Source: DAIMZI01 sp036734025
GTDB lineage: Bacteria > Pseudomonadota > Alphaproteobacteria > Rhizobiales > Rhodomicrobiaceae
Direction: 5' to 3'
Assembly (NCBI GenBank): GCA_036734025.1
Contig: DAIMZI010000010.1
Location: 31,328 to 95,327, forward strand
DNA: 64,000 nt
Part shown: piece by piece, positions 54,833 through 62,923 of the stretch
Layout: every line of letters begins with the position of its first letter
Numbering within the stretch: the first letter of the stretch is position 1
Made by a program: the position numbers and the translations under genes
The notes under the pieces: model-generated
The model's database searches: none
What the model saw: only the letters and a program-made list of their open reading frames with translations
Told to the model about the DNA's origin: nothing

Positions 54833-56218
54833 ATGGCCCACATCGCTGGCGCGCCAATGATGACCGGCAGGCCGGCAGCTCCCGTGACCCATCGTCAGGT
54901 GCTTGCCGTCGCAGTGCCGATGATCCTGTCCAACGTGACCACGCCGCTCATCGGCGCGGTCGATACCGCCATCATCGGACAGCTCGGCGAAGCTCACCTG
55001 ATCGGCGCGGTGGCAGTGAGCGCCATCATCTTCACGATCGTCTTCTGGGCCTTCGGCTTTCTGCGCATGGGCACGACGGCCTTCACCGCCCAGGCATCAG
55101 GCGCGAACCGGCGCAAGGAAGTGCGCGCAACGCTCTACCGTGCGCTGGTCATTGCGGCGCTGATCGGGCTTGTCATCATTGCGGCCCAGGCAGTTATCGC
55201 GGCTGCCGCCTTCCCGCTGATGGGCGCGTCACCAGCGGTGGAACAGGCCGCGCGCGATTATTTCGACATCCGCATCTGGGCCGCCCCGATGACGTTGGCG
55301 AATTATGCGCTGCTCGGCTGGTTCGTCGGGCTGGGCCGGGCGGGTACGGCGTTCGGGCTGCAACTGCTGCTCAACGGCACCAATATCGCGCTCGACGTGC
55401 TGTTCGTCATGGGGCTGGGTCTGGGTGTGCCCGGCGTGGCGCTCGGCACAGCTATGGCGGAGACCATCGCGGCGGTGGCCGGCATCGCGCTGGCTTTCGC
55501 CCCGGCTATCGCGGGCCCGAAGGTCCGCCTTGCCCGCGTATTTGACGCCGCCAAGCTCAGGCGGCTGTTTGCAGTCAATCGCGACATCATGATCCGCACC
55601 CTGTGTTTGATGTTCGCATTTTCCTTCTTCACGGCCCAGGGCGCACGCGGCGGCGATCTCGTGCTTGCGGCCAATGCGGTGCTGCTGCATTTCCTGTCGA
55701 TTTCGTCGCATTTCCTCGACGGATTGGCGTTTTCAGCCGAGGTGCTGACCGGCCGGGCGATCGGCGCGCGCGATGAGCGCCGCTTCGATGATGCGGTGCG
55801 GCTGTCCAGCGTCTGGGCATTCGGCTTGAGCGCGCTGCTCAGCCTCTTTTATTTCATCGCCGGCGGGCTCGTCATCGACATCATGACGATCAGCCCGGAG
55901 GTCCGCATCAGCGCGCGCGAATTTCTTTTCTGGGCGGCATTGGCACCAGTTGCGGGCGTTGCGGCGTTTCAGCTCGACGGCGTCTTCATCGGAGCCACCC
56001 GGACACAGGACATGCGCAACATGATGATCCTCAGCCTTGCGGTCTATCTGCTCGCCTGGGCCATTCTCAGCAACGCCTTCGGCAATCACGGCCTGTGGGC
56101 GGCGATGCTGGTGTTTTTCGTCGTGCGCGCGCTGAGCCTGATGGCGCGCATGCCGGCGCTGCGCCACGCTGTCTTTCGTGCGCCATCCCGCCCGCTTCAG
56201 GCCCGCTCCAGTGGCTGA
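54833..56218 (+). CDS. MATE family efflux transporter (DinF-like)
   Basis: 461 residues, 12 membrane spans in two six-helix halves. N-terminal ILSNVTTPLIGAVDTAIIGQLG is the MATE/DinF signature with the conserved Asp in helix 1; MTLANYALLGWFVGLGRAG and FLDGLAFSAEVLTGRAIGARD mark later helices. It exports cationic drugs or metabolites by Na+ or H+ antiport. Convergent with the RND permease; the two coding regions overlap by 22 bp at their 3' ends. Confidence 0.92.
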   Translation: MAHIAGAPMMTGRPAAPVTHRQVLAVAVPMILSNVTTPLIGAVDTAIIGQLGEAHLIGAVAVSAIIFTIVFWAFGFLRMGTTAFTAQASGANRRKEVRATLYRALVIAALIGLVIIAAQAVIAAAAFPLMGASPAVEQAARDYFDIRIWAAPMTLANYALLGWFVGLGRAGTAFGLQLLLNGTNIALDVLFVMGLGLGVPGVALGTAMAETIAAVAGIALAFAPAIAGPKVRLARVFDAAKLRRLFAVNRDIMIRTLCLMFAFSFFTAQGARGGDLVLAANAVLLHFLSISSHFLDGLAFSAEVLTGRAIGARDERRFDDAVRLSSVWAFGLSALLSLFYFIAGGLVIDIMTISPEVRISAREFLFWAALAPVAGVAAFQLDGVFIGATRTQDMRNMMILSLAVYLLAWAILSNAFGNHGLWAAMLVFFVVRALSLMARMPALRHAVFRAPSRPLQARSSG

Positions 56219-59200
56219 GACTGCGCAGCGGCGGGCTCGGCTTCACCAGTCGTTTGCGGCTTTGATCGTGTGCTGTCAGTGCCGGGCGGGTGGATGCTGA
56301 AGAACTGGGCATAGAGCACGGGTGCTGCGATGAGGGTCAGAATGGTGGCGAACGCAAGCCCCCCCATTATCGTGACCGCCATGCTGACGAAGAAGGCATC
56401 GAACAATAGTGGCGCCATCCCCAGAATGGTCGTGATGGCGGCCAACGCCACCGGACGAAGGCGCGAGGTGCTGGCATCGACCAGCGCGGCGAACCGCTCC
56501 TTGCCGCTGTCGATCTGGCTGTCGATCTCGTCGAGCAGCACGATGGCGTTCTTGATCAGCATGCCTGAAAGTGACAGCAGCCCGAGCAGCGCCAGGAAGC
56601 TGAACGCCGTGTCGGTCGCGAGCAGCGCAATGGCCACACCATTGACGGACATCGGGACCATCAGCCAGATGATCAGCGGCTGGCGCAGCTTGGCGAACAG
56701 CAGGATGCTGATCACCAGCATGACCAGAAAGCCGAGCGGCAATTGCGCGCCGAGGCTGGCTTGCGCGTCGTTCGTGGTTTCATATTCACCACCCCATTCA
56801 AGCGCATAGCCTGCGGGAAGCTCCAGCGCCTCGATCATCGGGACCAGCCGATCGCGGGCCGCAGCAGCGGTTTCGTCGCCCACGGTGTTCGCGCGCACAG
56901 TCAGGGTACGCACCCGGTCGCGGCGGGCGATCAGCGTGTCTGCCGCCTCGGTGTCGAAGCTGGACACGACCTGATCGACCGGCACATAGGCGCGCTGCTG
57001 CGCGCTCCAGATGAGCGTGTCCGACAGCATTTCGGTGGCGCTTCTGCCGTCGTCATAGTCGCGCCGAGCGATGATCGGGATCGTCTCATCGCCGTCTCGG
57101 TAGCTACCGGCCTGAATGCCGACGGTGGAGAACAGCAGCGCCTGGCCCAGATCGGTGCGCGTGACGCCGGCAATACGCGCGCGGGCTTCATCGAACACCG
57201 GCTGAATGACGAGTTCGCGCTGACGCCAGTCGGTAAGGACATCGCGCAGGTTCGCTTCGGACGAGCGCATGATCTCCTGAGCCTGTTCGCCGAGCCGGCG
57301 CAACTCGTCGGGATCAGGACCGGAGAACCGCACCTCGATCTTGGCGCCCGCGGGCGGTCCGAAAACGAGGTCTTCGGTGAGCAGTTGCGCATCGGGAAAA
57401 TTCAGTGCCGCCCAGTCCCGCAATTCCTGGGACAATGCGGCAATCGTATCGCGCTGCTTGGTGCGCACCACCAGATGGCCATAGGACGGGTTCGGCGATT
57501 CCGGATTATAGGTCAGCATGAACCGCAGCGCGCCCTGGCCGGCGAAACTGGTGACGGCGCTGACGCGGTCATCGGCCATGAGCCACTCTTCTACTTTCTG
57601 CAGATCGCGGTCCACGGCGCGAATGTCGGTGCCCTGCGGCTTCCAGTAATGAACGTAAAACAGTGGCGTGTTGGAATCCGGGAAGAAGGCCTGCCTGGCG
57701 TTGCCAAAGCCGATCAGACAGGCGACCGTGATCGCCACCAGCGACAGCAGCGTCAAAAGCCGCACGCGCAGGCTGGCGCGCAGCGTGCGCCGGTAGATCT
57801 CGTAGACTGCGCCGCGGTAGGGGTCATCATCACCCCCGTCTGTACGCTCGCGAAACAGATATTTGCCGAACAGCGGCGTCACCGTCACCGCCAAAACCCA
57901 CGACAGCATAAGCGATATGCCGATGATGGCGAACAGCGAGAACAGGAATTCGCCGGTACTGTCGGGCGACAGGCCGATACCGGAAAACGCCATGATACCG
58001 ATGACAGTTGCGCCAAGAAGCGGCCATTTGGTCTGGCGCACGGCGGCGCTGGCGGCCGGAATGGCGGACTGGCCGCGCTGCATGTTGATGAGCATTCCCT
58101 CGGCTACCACGATCGCATTATCGACGAGCATGCCCATGGCGATGATGAGCGCGCCCAGCGAGATACGCTCCATCTCGATGCCGAATATGCGCATCAGGAA
58201 TATCGTTGCGAGCACCGTCAGCAGCAGCACTGTGCCGACCACGACGCCGGCCCGCCAGCCCATGAACAGGCACAGGACGGCAATCACGATTGATACCGAC
58301 ATGACAAGGCTGATGATGAAGCCGTTGACCGCCTGATCGACGACCACGTTCTGCTCATAGATCGGGTGAATGGTCATGCCTACCGGAAGGAGTCGCTGGA
58401 TCTGCTCCAGGCGCGCCTTGACCGCATCGCCGACGACCACGATGTTGGTGTCGCGAACCTGTGCCACGCCGATCGTCACGGCATCAACGCCATTGTAACG
58501 GATCAACTGGCTGGGCATTTCCGGCTCGCCAACTTCCAGCCGGGCAATATCGAGCAGGCGGATCGTCGCCGTCGTGCCAGCATTGCCTATCACCAGATCG
58601 CCGACCGCGCTGTAGTCGCTGAAAGCGGTTGCCGGATTGATGCGGATGCGCAGATCGCCGGACCGGTCCGAGCCGCTGTCCTGAACGGCATTTTCGGCGC
58701 CCAGCGTGTTCACCACATCGCTCAGTGATATGCCGAGTTGAGCCAGCCGCTCCTGAGGTATCCGCAGATAGATATTGTCTTCGCGTTCACCCGCGACTTC
58801 GACCTTTCCCACGCCGGGTACGGCCAGCAACTCGCGGCGGATGCGCTTTATGGTCTGGCGGATTTCGCGACGGGAATAACCCTCGGCAGTAAAGGCATAA
58901 AAAAGACCGAAGACATCGCCGAAATCGTCGATCACCTGTGGCGGCATAACGCCCGCTGGCAACTGGCCCTGTTCGTCGGACACCTTGCGGCGCAATTCGT
59001 CCCATACCTGGGGCAGGTCGTTGGGGCCATAGGTGTCCTTCATCTCCACCTCGATCTCCGACACGCCGGGCTTTGATGTCGATGTGATGCGGTGAAGCTG
59101 GGGCATTTGCTGGATGGCGGTCTCCAGCCGCTCGGTCACCTCAAGCTCGACCTCCTGCGCGGTCGCGCCGGGATACTGGGTGATCACTTGCGCGACCTTG

Positions 59201-59325
59201 ATCGTGAAGGCGGGGTCTTCCAGTCGGCCCACCGTCAGCAGACCCCAGATGCCGCCGATCAGCGCGGCGATGACGATCAGCCATGTGTTGACCGGCTTTT
59301 CGATGGAATAGCGGGCGATATCCAT
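56197..59325 (-). CDS. RND-family efflux permease (HAE1/AcrB-like)
   Basis: 1042 residues, 12 membrane spans, two large periplasmic loops. N-terminal SIEKPVNTWLIVIAALIGG, porter-domain repeats QYPGATAQEVELEV and KSYGPNDLP-like region. The transmembrane proton-relay helix reads GMLVDNAIVVAEG: one Asp is kept, the second usual Asp is Asn. The TM10 Lys region KNAIVLLDEID is present. Works with the adaptor encoded upstream to extrude toxic compounds; no outer-membrane channel gene is in the window. Same operon as the TetR regulator and adaptor. Confidence 0.93.
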   Translation of the reverse strand: MDIARYSIEKPVNTWLIVIAALIGGIWGLLTVGRLEDPAFTIKVAQVITQYPGATAQEVELEVTERLETAIQQMPQLHRITSTSKPGVSEIEVEMKDTYGPNDLPQVWDELRRKVSDEQGQLPAGVMPPQVIDDFGDVFGLFYAFTAEGYSRREIRQTIKRIRRELLAVPGVGKVEVAGEREDNIYLRIPQERLAQLGISLSDVVNTLGAENAVQDSGSDRSGDLRIRINPATAFSDYSAVGDLVIGNAGTTATIRLLDIARLEVGEPEMPSQLIRYNGVDAVTIGVAQVRDTNIVVVGDAVKARLEQIQRLLPVGMTIHPIYEQNVVVDQAVNGFIISLVMSVSIVIAVLCLFMGWRAGVVVGTVLLLTVLATIFLMRIFGIEMERISLGALIIAMGMLVDNAIVVAEGMLINMQRGQSAIPAASAAVRQTKWPLLGATVIGIMAFSGIGLSPDSTGEFLFSLFAIIGISLMLSWVLAVTVTPLFGKYLFRERTDGGDDDPYRGAVYEIYRRTLRASLRVRLLTLLSLVAITVACLIGFGNARQAFFPDSNTPLFYVHYWKPQGTDIRAVDRDLQKVEEWLMADDRVSAVTSFAGQGALRFMLTYNPESPNPSYGHLVVRTKQRDTIAALSQELRDWAALNFPDAQLLTEDLVFGPPAGAKIEVRFSGPDPDELRRLGEQAQEIMRSSEANLRDVLTDWRQRELVIQPVFDEARARIAGVTRTDLGQALLFSTVGIQAGSYRDGDETIPIIARRDYDDGRSATEMLSDTLIWSAQQRAYVPVDQVVSSFDTEAADTLIARRDRVRTLTVRANTVGDETAAAARDRLVPMIEALELPAGYALEWGGEYETTNDAQASLGAQLPLGFLVMLVISILLFAKLRQPLIIWLMVPMSVNGVAIALLATDTAFSFLALLGLLSLSGMLIKNAIVLLDEIDSQIDSGKERFAALVDASTSRLRPVALAAITTILGMAPLLFDAFFVSMAVTIMGGLAFATILTLIAAPVLYAQFFSIHPPGTDSTRSKPQTTGEAEPAAAQSQPLERA

Positions 59326-59374
59326 GATGTTCCTCGCTGAGCGGGGCTATGGGGCTGCCGAGAGCCGGGTGATG

Positions 59375-60499
59375 TCAATCGATTGTGCGCACGGACTGGC
59401 CGTCATAGAGGAACGCGACGCCGGCCGTGACGATCTTGTCGCCGGGCTCGATGCCACTGGTCACAAGCGCATATTCGCCGTTTATCCTGCCGACCGAAAC
59501 CGGTCGCCGGCTCACGGTGGAGCTGTCTGTGTCCAGCAGCCAGACATATGACCGCTTGTCGGCATCAGCCGCGATCGCCGATGTCGGCACCACCAGCCCT
59601 CCGGCCTGCTCGCTGTCGCGCGAGATCTGCACCTCGACGCTCGCCGTCATGCCTGGCAGGATGGTTGCGTCTTCCGGCGGCGTCATGCCGAGCGTGACCG
59701 GATAGGTCTGGGTCACGGGGTCGGCCTCGGTCTGATATTCGCGGAACGAAAGCGGGAAGCGCTGATCCTGTAGCGCCGGGAAGATGGCCTCCATCTTATC
59801 GATTTCATTGCGGCGCACGGCGGCGAACAGAGCCTCAGGCACGTTGATGTCGATGCGCACCTCCGAGACATCCTGAATGCGCACCACCTGTGTGCCCGTC
59901 TGAACGAAGGTGAAATTGTCGATCATGCGCCGCGTGATCAGCGCGTCGAAAGGCGCCCTGATCTCGGTGTAAGCCAGATTTCGTTGAGCCGTATCGTGCG
60001 CGACGACGGCCAGGTCATAGTCGGCCTTGGCATTGTCGAAGCTCTCCTGGGAGGCCACTTCGCGCTGGCGCAGCCTATCGACGCGACCGAGCTTCTGTTC
60101 GGCCAGATCGCGGCGGACCGTGGCCTCGCGAACCTGGCGTTCGTAATCGGTCGGATCGAGGGCGGCGATCAATTCGCCCTTGGGGATGCGCTGACTTTCA
60201 AACACCGGCAGCTTGACCAGTTCGCCACTCACCTGGAATGACAGGTCCACCGTCTGCACGGCCTTGACCCGGCCGGAGAACCGGCGAACCTGGCGGCTGA
60301 ACCTGTCCTCCACGGTCATGACGCGAACCGGGCGGTTGTCAGCCTGTGACTGTTCCCGGCTTTGGGGTGCCGGCGCCCCGGTGCTGGTGTTGTCGCCGCA
60401 GGCTTGGAGTGCGCTCGCCACGGCAAGCACCGCTGCCAGGGCAAGCCAGCGCGAAGCCGGCCGGTGCAAGCGCTTGGAAACAGTCGTGAACAAATTCAT
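59375..60499 (-). CDS. RND efflux periplasmic adaptor (MFP) lipoprotein
   Basis: 374 residues from ATG 60499. Signal peptide with lipobox-like ALQACGDN (Cys near 34), so probably lipid-anchored. Then barrel-sandwich lipoyl half (VDLSFQVSGELVKLPV), an alpha-hairpin (about 115-160, RRDLAEQKLGRVDRLRQREV), second lipoyl half (AYTEIRAPFDALIT) and a beta-barrel (NVPEALFAAVRRNEI). Connects the RND pump to an outer-membrane channel. 49 bp upstream of the pump gene. Confidence 0.9.
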   Translation of the reverse strand: MNLFTTVSKRLHRPASRWLALAAVLAVASALQACGDNTSTGAPAPQSREQSQADNRPVRVMTVEDRFSRQVRRFSGRVKAVQTVDLSFQVSGELVKLPVFESQRIPKGELIAALDPTDYERQVREATVRRDLAEQKLGRVDRLRQREVASQESFDNAKADYDLAVVAHDTAQRNLAYTEIRAPFDALITRRMIDNFTFVQTGTQVVRIQDVSEVRIDINVPEALFAAVRRNEIDKMEAIFPALQDQRFPLSFREYQTEADPVTQTYPVTLGMTPPEDATILPGMTASVEVQISRDSEQAGGLVVPTSAIAADADKRSYVWLLDTDSSTVSRRPVSVGRINGEYALVTSGIEPGDKIVTAGVAFLYDGQSVRTID

Positions 60500-60513
60500 G
60501 TGCACAATCTCGC

Positions 60514-61083
60514 TCAATGGCCAGTATCTGGCATGATGTGTGTATGTAACTGGCGTTGAAGCTCGGCCAACAGAGTTTCGATCTCATCGTCATCGTGTAT
60601 GCAAAGCTCCAGCGCCGTCGAAAAAAGCAGACCCTCCACAGCCGACCAGATGGCCAGGGCCTTGGGCACATTGTCCGTTTCCTCAAGTATTCCGGCTTTT
60701 GTCGCTAGCTTCAGTTCCTTGAAACTGCTGAGCAATTCAGGATTGTCCTGATTGGCGGTGAGCAAGGCGCGTGCCATGCACATATTGTCCCGAATCCAGC
60801 CGCGCGACACATCGATCAGCGCCGACAAGGTCGGGCTGGACGAGTTGGCAAATCTCGGACGCGCGAGTTCAATATCCTTTGCGTAGTGTGCAGTCACACG
60901 CTGCACCAGCGCTTCGATCAATGCTTCCTTGGTGGGGAAATTGTAAAGGACACCGCCTTTGGAAAAACCACTGCGCGTAGCTACCGCGTCGATCGTGACG
61001 CGCGCGGCGCCGTCCTCGCTCATGATCAACTCGACCGCATCGAGGATCTCGTCACGTGACTGTCTTCGGGTCGGCGTGCTCAT
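60514..61083 (-). CDS. TetR-family transcriptional regulator
   Basis: 189 residues. N-terminal HTH (about 8-55): RDEILDAVELIMSEDGAARVTIDAVATRSGFSKGGVLYNFPTKEALIEAL, quoted in parts; key are T-I-D-x-V-A and G-V-L-Y-x-F-P-T-K. The C-terminal ligand domain contains SRGWIRDNMCMARALLTA. First gene of the TetR-adaptor-pump operon (15 bp to the adaptor), so it most likely represses its own operon and is released by a pump substrate. Confidence 0.9.
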   Translation of the reverse strand: MSTPTRRQSRDEILDAVELIMSEDGAARVTIDAVATRSGFSKGGVLYNFPTKEALIEALVQRVTAHYAKDIELARPRFANSSSPTLSALIDVSRGWIRDNMCMARALLTANQDNPELLSSFKELKLATKAGILEETDNVPKALAIWSAVEGLLFSTALELCIHDDDEIETLLAELQRQLHTHIMPDTGH

Positions 61084-61202
61084 TCGCTTTGCAACCTGGG
61101 TATGAAATCCATGCCTTGCATCTGGAAACTGACCGCTTGGTACATAAACTCGAATGGCAAACCTGTCAACTCAGCACACATACGCCGGGAATGGGCCGCG
61201 GA

Positions 61203-61826
61203 TCAGCCGATGAAGTCGGCGGCCGTATCGATATCGCGCATTATGGCGGGTGAGCCTGCCGGCACCTCGATGACGGACCGCTCGTGGCGCATCAAGACCT
61301 CACGGGCGCCGCGATCGCCCGTCATTGCGGCCAATTCGTCAAAGAAATCCGCGCCGAAAAGCACGGGATGACCGCGCTTGTTTGCAAACACCGGAACGCA
61401 GATGCGCCGCGGATCGGCGGCATGGGCATTCGCCAGCCGGGCATATTCGTCTGGCGTGATGTCGGGCATGTCTCCCAGCACAATGAAGGCGCGGACAAGC
61501 TCGCGGCCAAGCGCGCGGATACCCGTCGCGATCGACAGGCCCATGCCCGGCTGAGCGCCTGCGGCGCGCACGCTCGCGAGCCCGAAAGACGCAGCCAGCG
61601 CCTCGACCGGTTCAGGATCATGCCCCGATACGACCATCACCTCGGCAAGCCCAAGCGTGCGCACCGCGTCAAGCGCATGGGCAAGAAGCGGCCTTCCGCG
61701 ATAGTCCATCAGAAGCTTGTTTGCTCCGGGCAGACGTCGCGACGCGCCCGCCGCCAGCACGACCGCGCCGGTCTTCCCGGCCAGCTCGCTGCAAATGACA
61801 GCGCCGGCGCCTGCCTGATCGCTCAT
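61203..61826 (-). CDS. mocA: MobA-like NTP transferase (MocA-type molybdenum cofactor nucleotidyltransferase)
   Basis: 207 residues. N-terminal VVLAAGASRRLPGANKLL (G-x-S-x-R-x-G variant with the Lys of the P-loop), GDMPDITPDEY and GHPVLFGADFFDEL match MocA (CTP:molybdopterin cytidylyltransferase), which prepares MCD cofactor for xanthine dehydrogenase/CO dehydrogenase-type enzymes. It follows the XdhC/CoxF-like gene by 41 bp. Gene name is by motif and context; MobA (GTP) is the alternative but less likely beside coxEF-like genes. Confidence 0.8.
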   Translation of the reverse strand: MSDQAGAGAVICSELAGKTGAVVLAAGASRRLPGANKLLMDYRGRPLLAHALDAVRTLGLAEVMVVSGHDPEPVEALAASFGLASVRAAGAQPGMGLSIATGIRALGRELVRAFIVLGDMPDITPDEYARLANAHAADPRRICVPVFANKRGHPVLFGADFFDELAAMTGDRGAREVLMRHERSVIEVPAGSPAIMRDIDTAADFIG

Positions 61827-61867
61827 CCGTTTAACTTCACCAAAGCTCTGCCGGCAATAAATGGCGC

Positions 61868-62584
61868 TCAGGCAGCAGTGCGCGCGCCGCCCCGCTCGCG
61901 CAGTACCGCCGTCATTTGCGCGAGGATCGAAATGGCGATTTCCGCAGCCCCGATCGCGCCGATATCCAGACCGATGGGCGCATGAATCCGCGCAATCGCC
62001 GCCTCGTCGAGGCCGGCTTCGCGCAGCCGCGCCACGCGCTTTTCATGGGTTCGCCGGCTGCCCAGCGCGCCAACATAAAACGCATCGGAGTGTAGCGCGA
62101 GATGCAGGGCCGGATCGTCGATCCTGGCGTCGTGGGTCAGGGCGATCAGCGCGGTGCGCGCATCCAGACCATGTTCCGCCACCGCTTCGTCGGGCCAGCG
62201 TGGGTCGAGCCGCACACCGGTGAAGCGCTGTGGCGTGGCAAAAGCGGTTCGCGGGTCCACGACGATGACATCGTAATTCGCCCTGAGCGCCATCGGCGCC
62301 AGCGCCTGGGAAATATGGACCGCGCCAATCACGATCAGCCGCAGCGCGGGATTGAACACATTGATGAACACGTCATCGCTGCCAAGCGGGATCAGCCGGC
62401 TTTTGTCGGTGCGAAAAGCGTCTTCCAGTGCGCCTGCCAGTTCACTCTCGCGCGCCCAGTCCAGCCCGGCCAGATCAGCACGGCGCACAATGCGCTGCTC
62501 GCCCGAGCCGAGCCAGGTCAGCACCGCACAGGCCCGTCGCGCCGCGAGATCTGCTCGCACAATGTCCAGATCGGTCTTGCGCAT
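61868..62584 (-). CDS. XdhC/CoxF family protein, Rossmann domain
   Basis: 238 residues from ATG 62584. The C-terminal two thirds is the XdhC Rossmann domain: LIVIGAVHISQALAPMA (one loop Gly changed compared with G-A-G-H-V), VVDPRTAFATPQRF, ALIALTHDARIDDPALHLAL and YVGALGSRRTHEKRVARL, ending GLDIGAIGAAEIAISILAQM. XdhC-type proteins insert sulfurated Mo cofactor into the hydroxylase. Here the N-terminal half is a separate gene (62593), as in cox operons. Confidence 0.88.
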   Translation of the reverse strand: MRKTDLDIVRADLAARRACAVLTWLGSGEQRIVRRADLAGLDWARESELAGALEDAFRTDKSRLIPLGSDDVFINVFNPALRLIVIGAVHISQALAPMALRANYDVIVVDPRTAFATPQRFTGVRLDPRWPDEAVAEHGLDARTALIALTHDARIDDPALHLALHSDAFYVGALGSRRTHEKRVARLREAGLDEAAIARIHAPIGLDIGAIGAAEIAISILAQMTAVLRERGGARTAA

Positions 62585-62592
62585 GAAGTCCT

Positions 62593-62922
62593 TCAGCCCT
62601 CGCGGACCGGTTCGACATAAATGCGGATGCGTCCGCCGCATGCGAGCCCGACATTCCACGCCGTCTCGTCTTCGACGCCAAATTCGAGCATCACCGGCTT
62701 GCCCGTCGCGATCACATCCTCGGCCTCCACGATCACCGCGCCCTCGACACAGCCGCCCGACACCGAGCCTTCGAAATTGCCGTCCTGATCGATCAGCAGC
62801 AGGCTGCCGGCCGGCTGCGGCGCAGAACCCCAGGTTTCGATCACGCTGGCAAGAGCGAGCCGGCGTCCTTCGGCCAGCCACGCTTGCATGGTTTCGAGAA
62901 GCTCGTGTTTGTGCGCACTCAT
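62593..62922 (-). CDS. XdhC/CoxI N-terminal domain protein
   Basis: 109 residues, one XdhC_CoxI domain: LALASVIETWGSAPQPAGSLL and GSVSGGCVEGAVI with the conserved Cys, then GLACGGRIRIYVEP with a second Cys. These Cys may hold the cofactor sulfur. Stop and next start are 8 bp apart, so the two halves are made together. Upstream VWA gene ends 1 bp away. Confidence 0.88.
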   Translation of the reverse strand: MSAHKHELLETMQAWLAEGRRLALASVIETWGSAPQPAGSLLLIDQDGNFEGSVSGGCVEGAVIVEAEDVIATGKPVMLEFGVEDETAWNVGLACGGRIRIYVEPVREG

Positions 62923-62923
62923 G

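Noticed and set aside
56743..58293. Long plus-strand open frame opposite the RND pump
   Set aside because: Antisense shadow; the pump on the other strand is full length.
61132..61141. ACCGCTTGGT as the TetR operator
   Set aside because: Only a 3-bp half-site pairs around the centre and the dyad does not extend; too weak to call.
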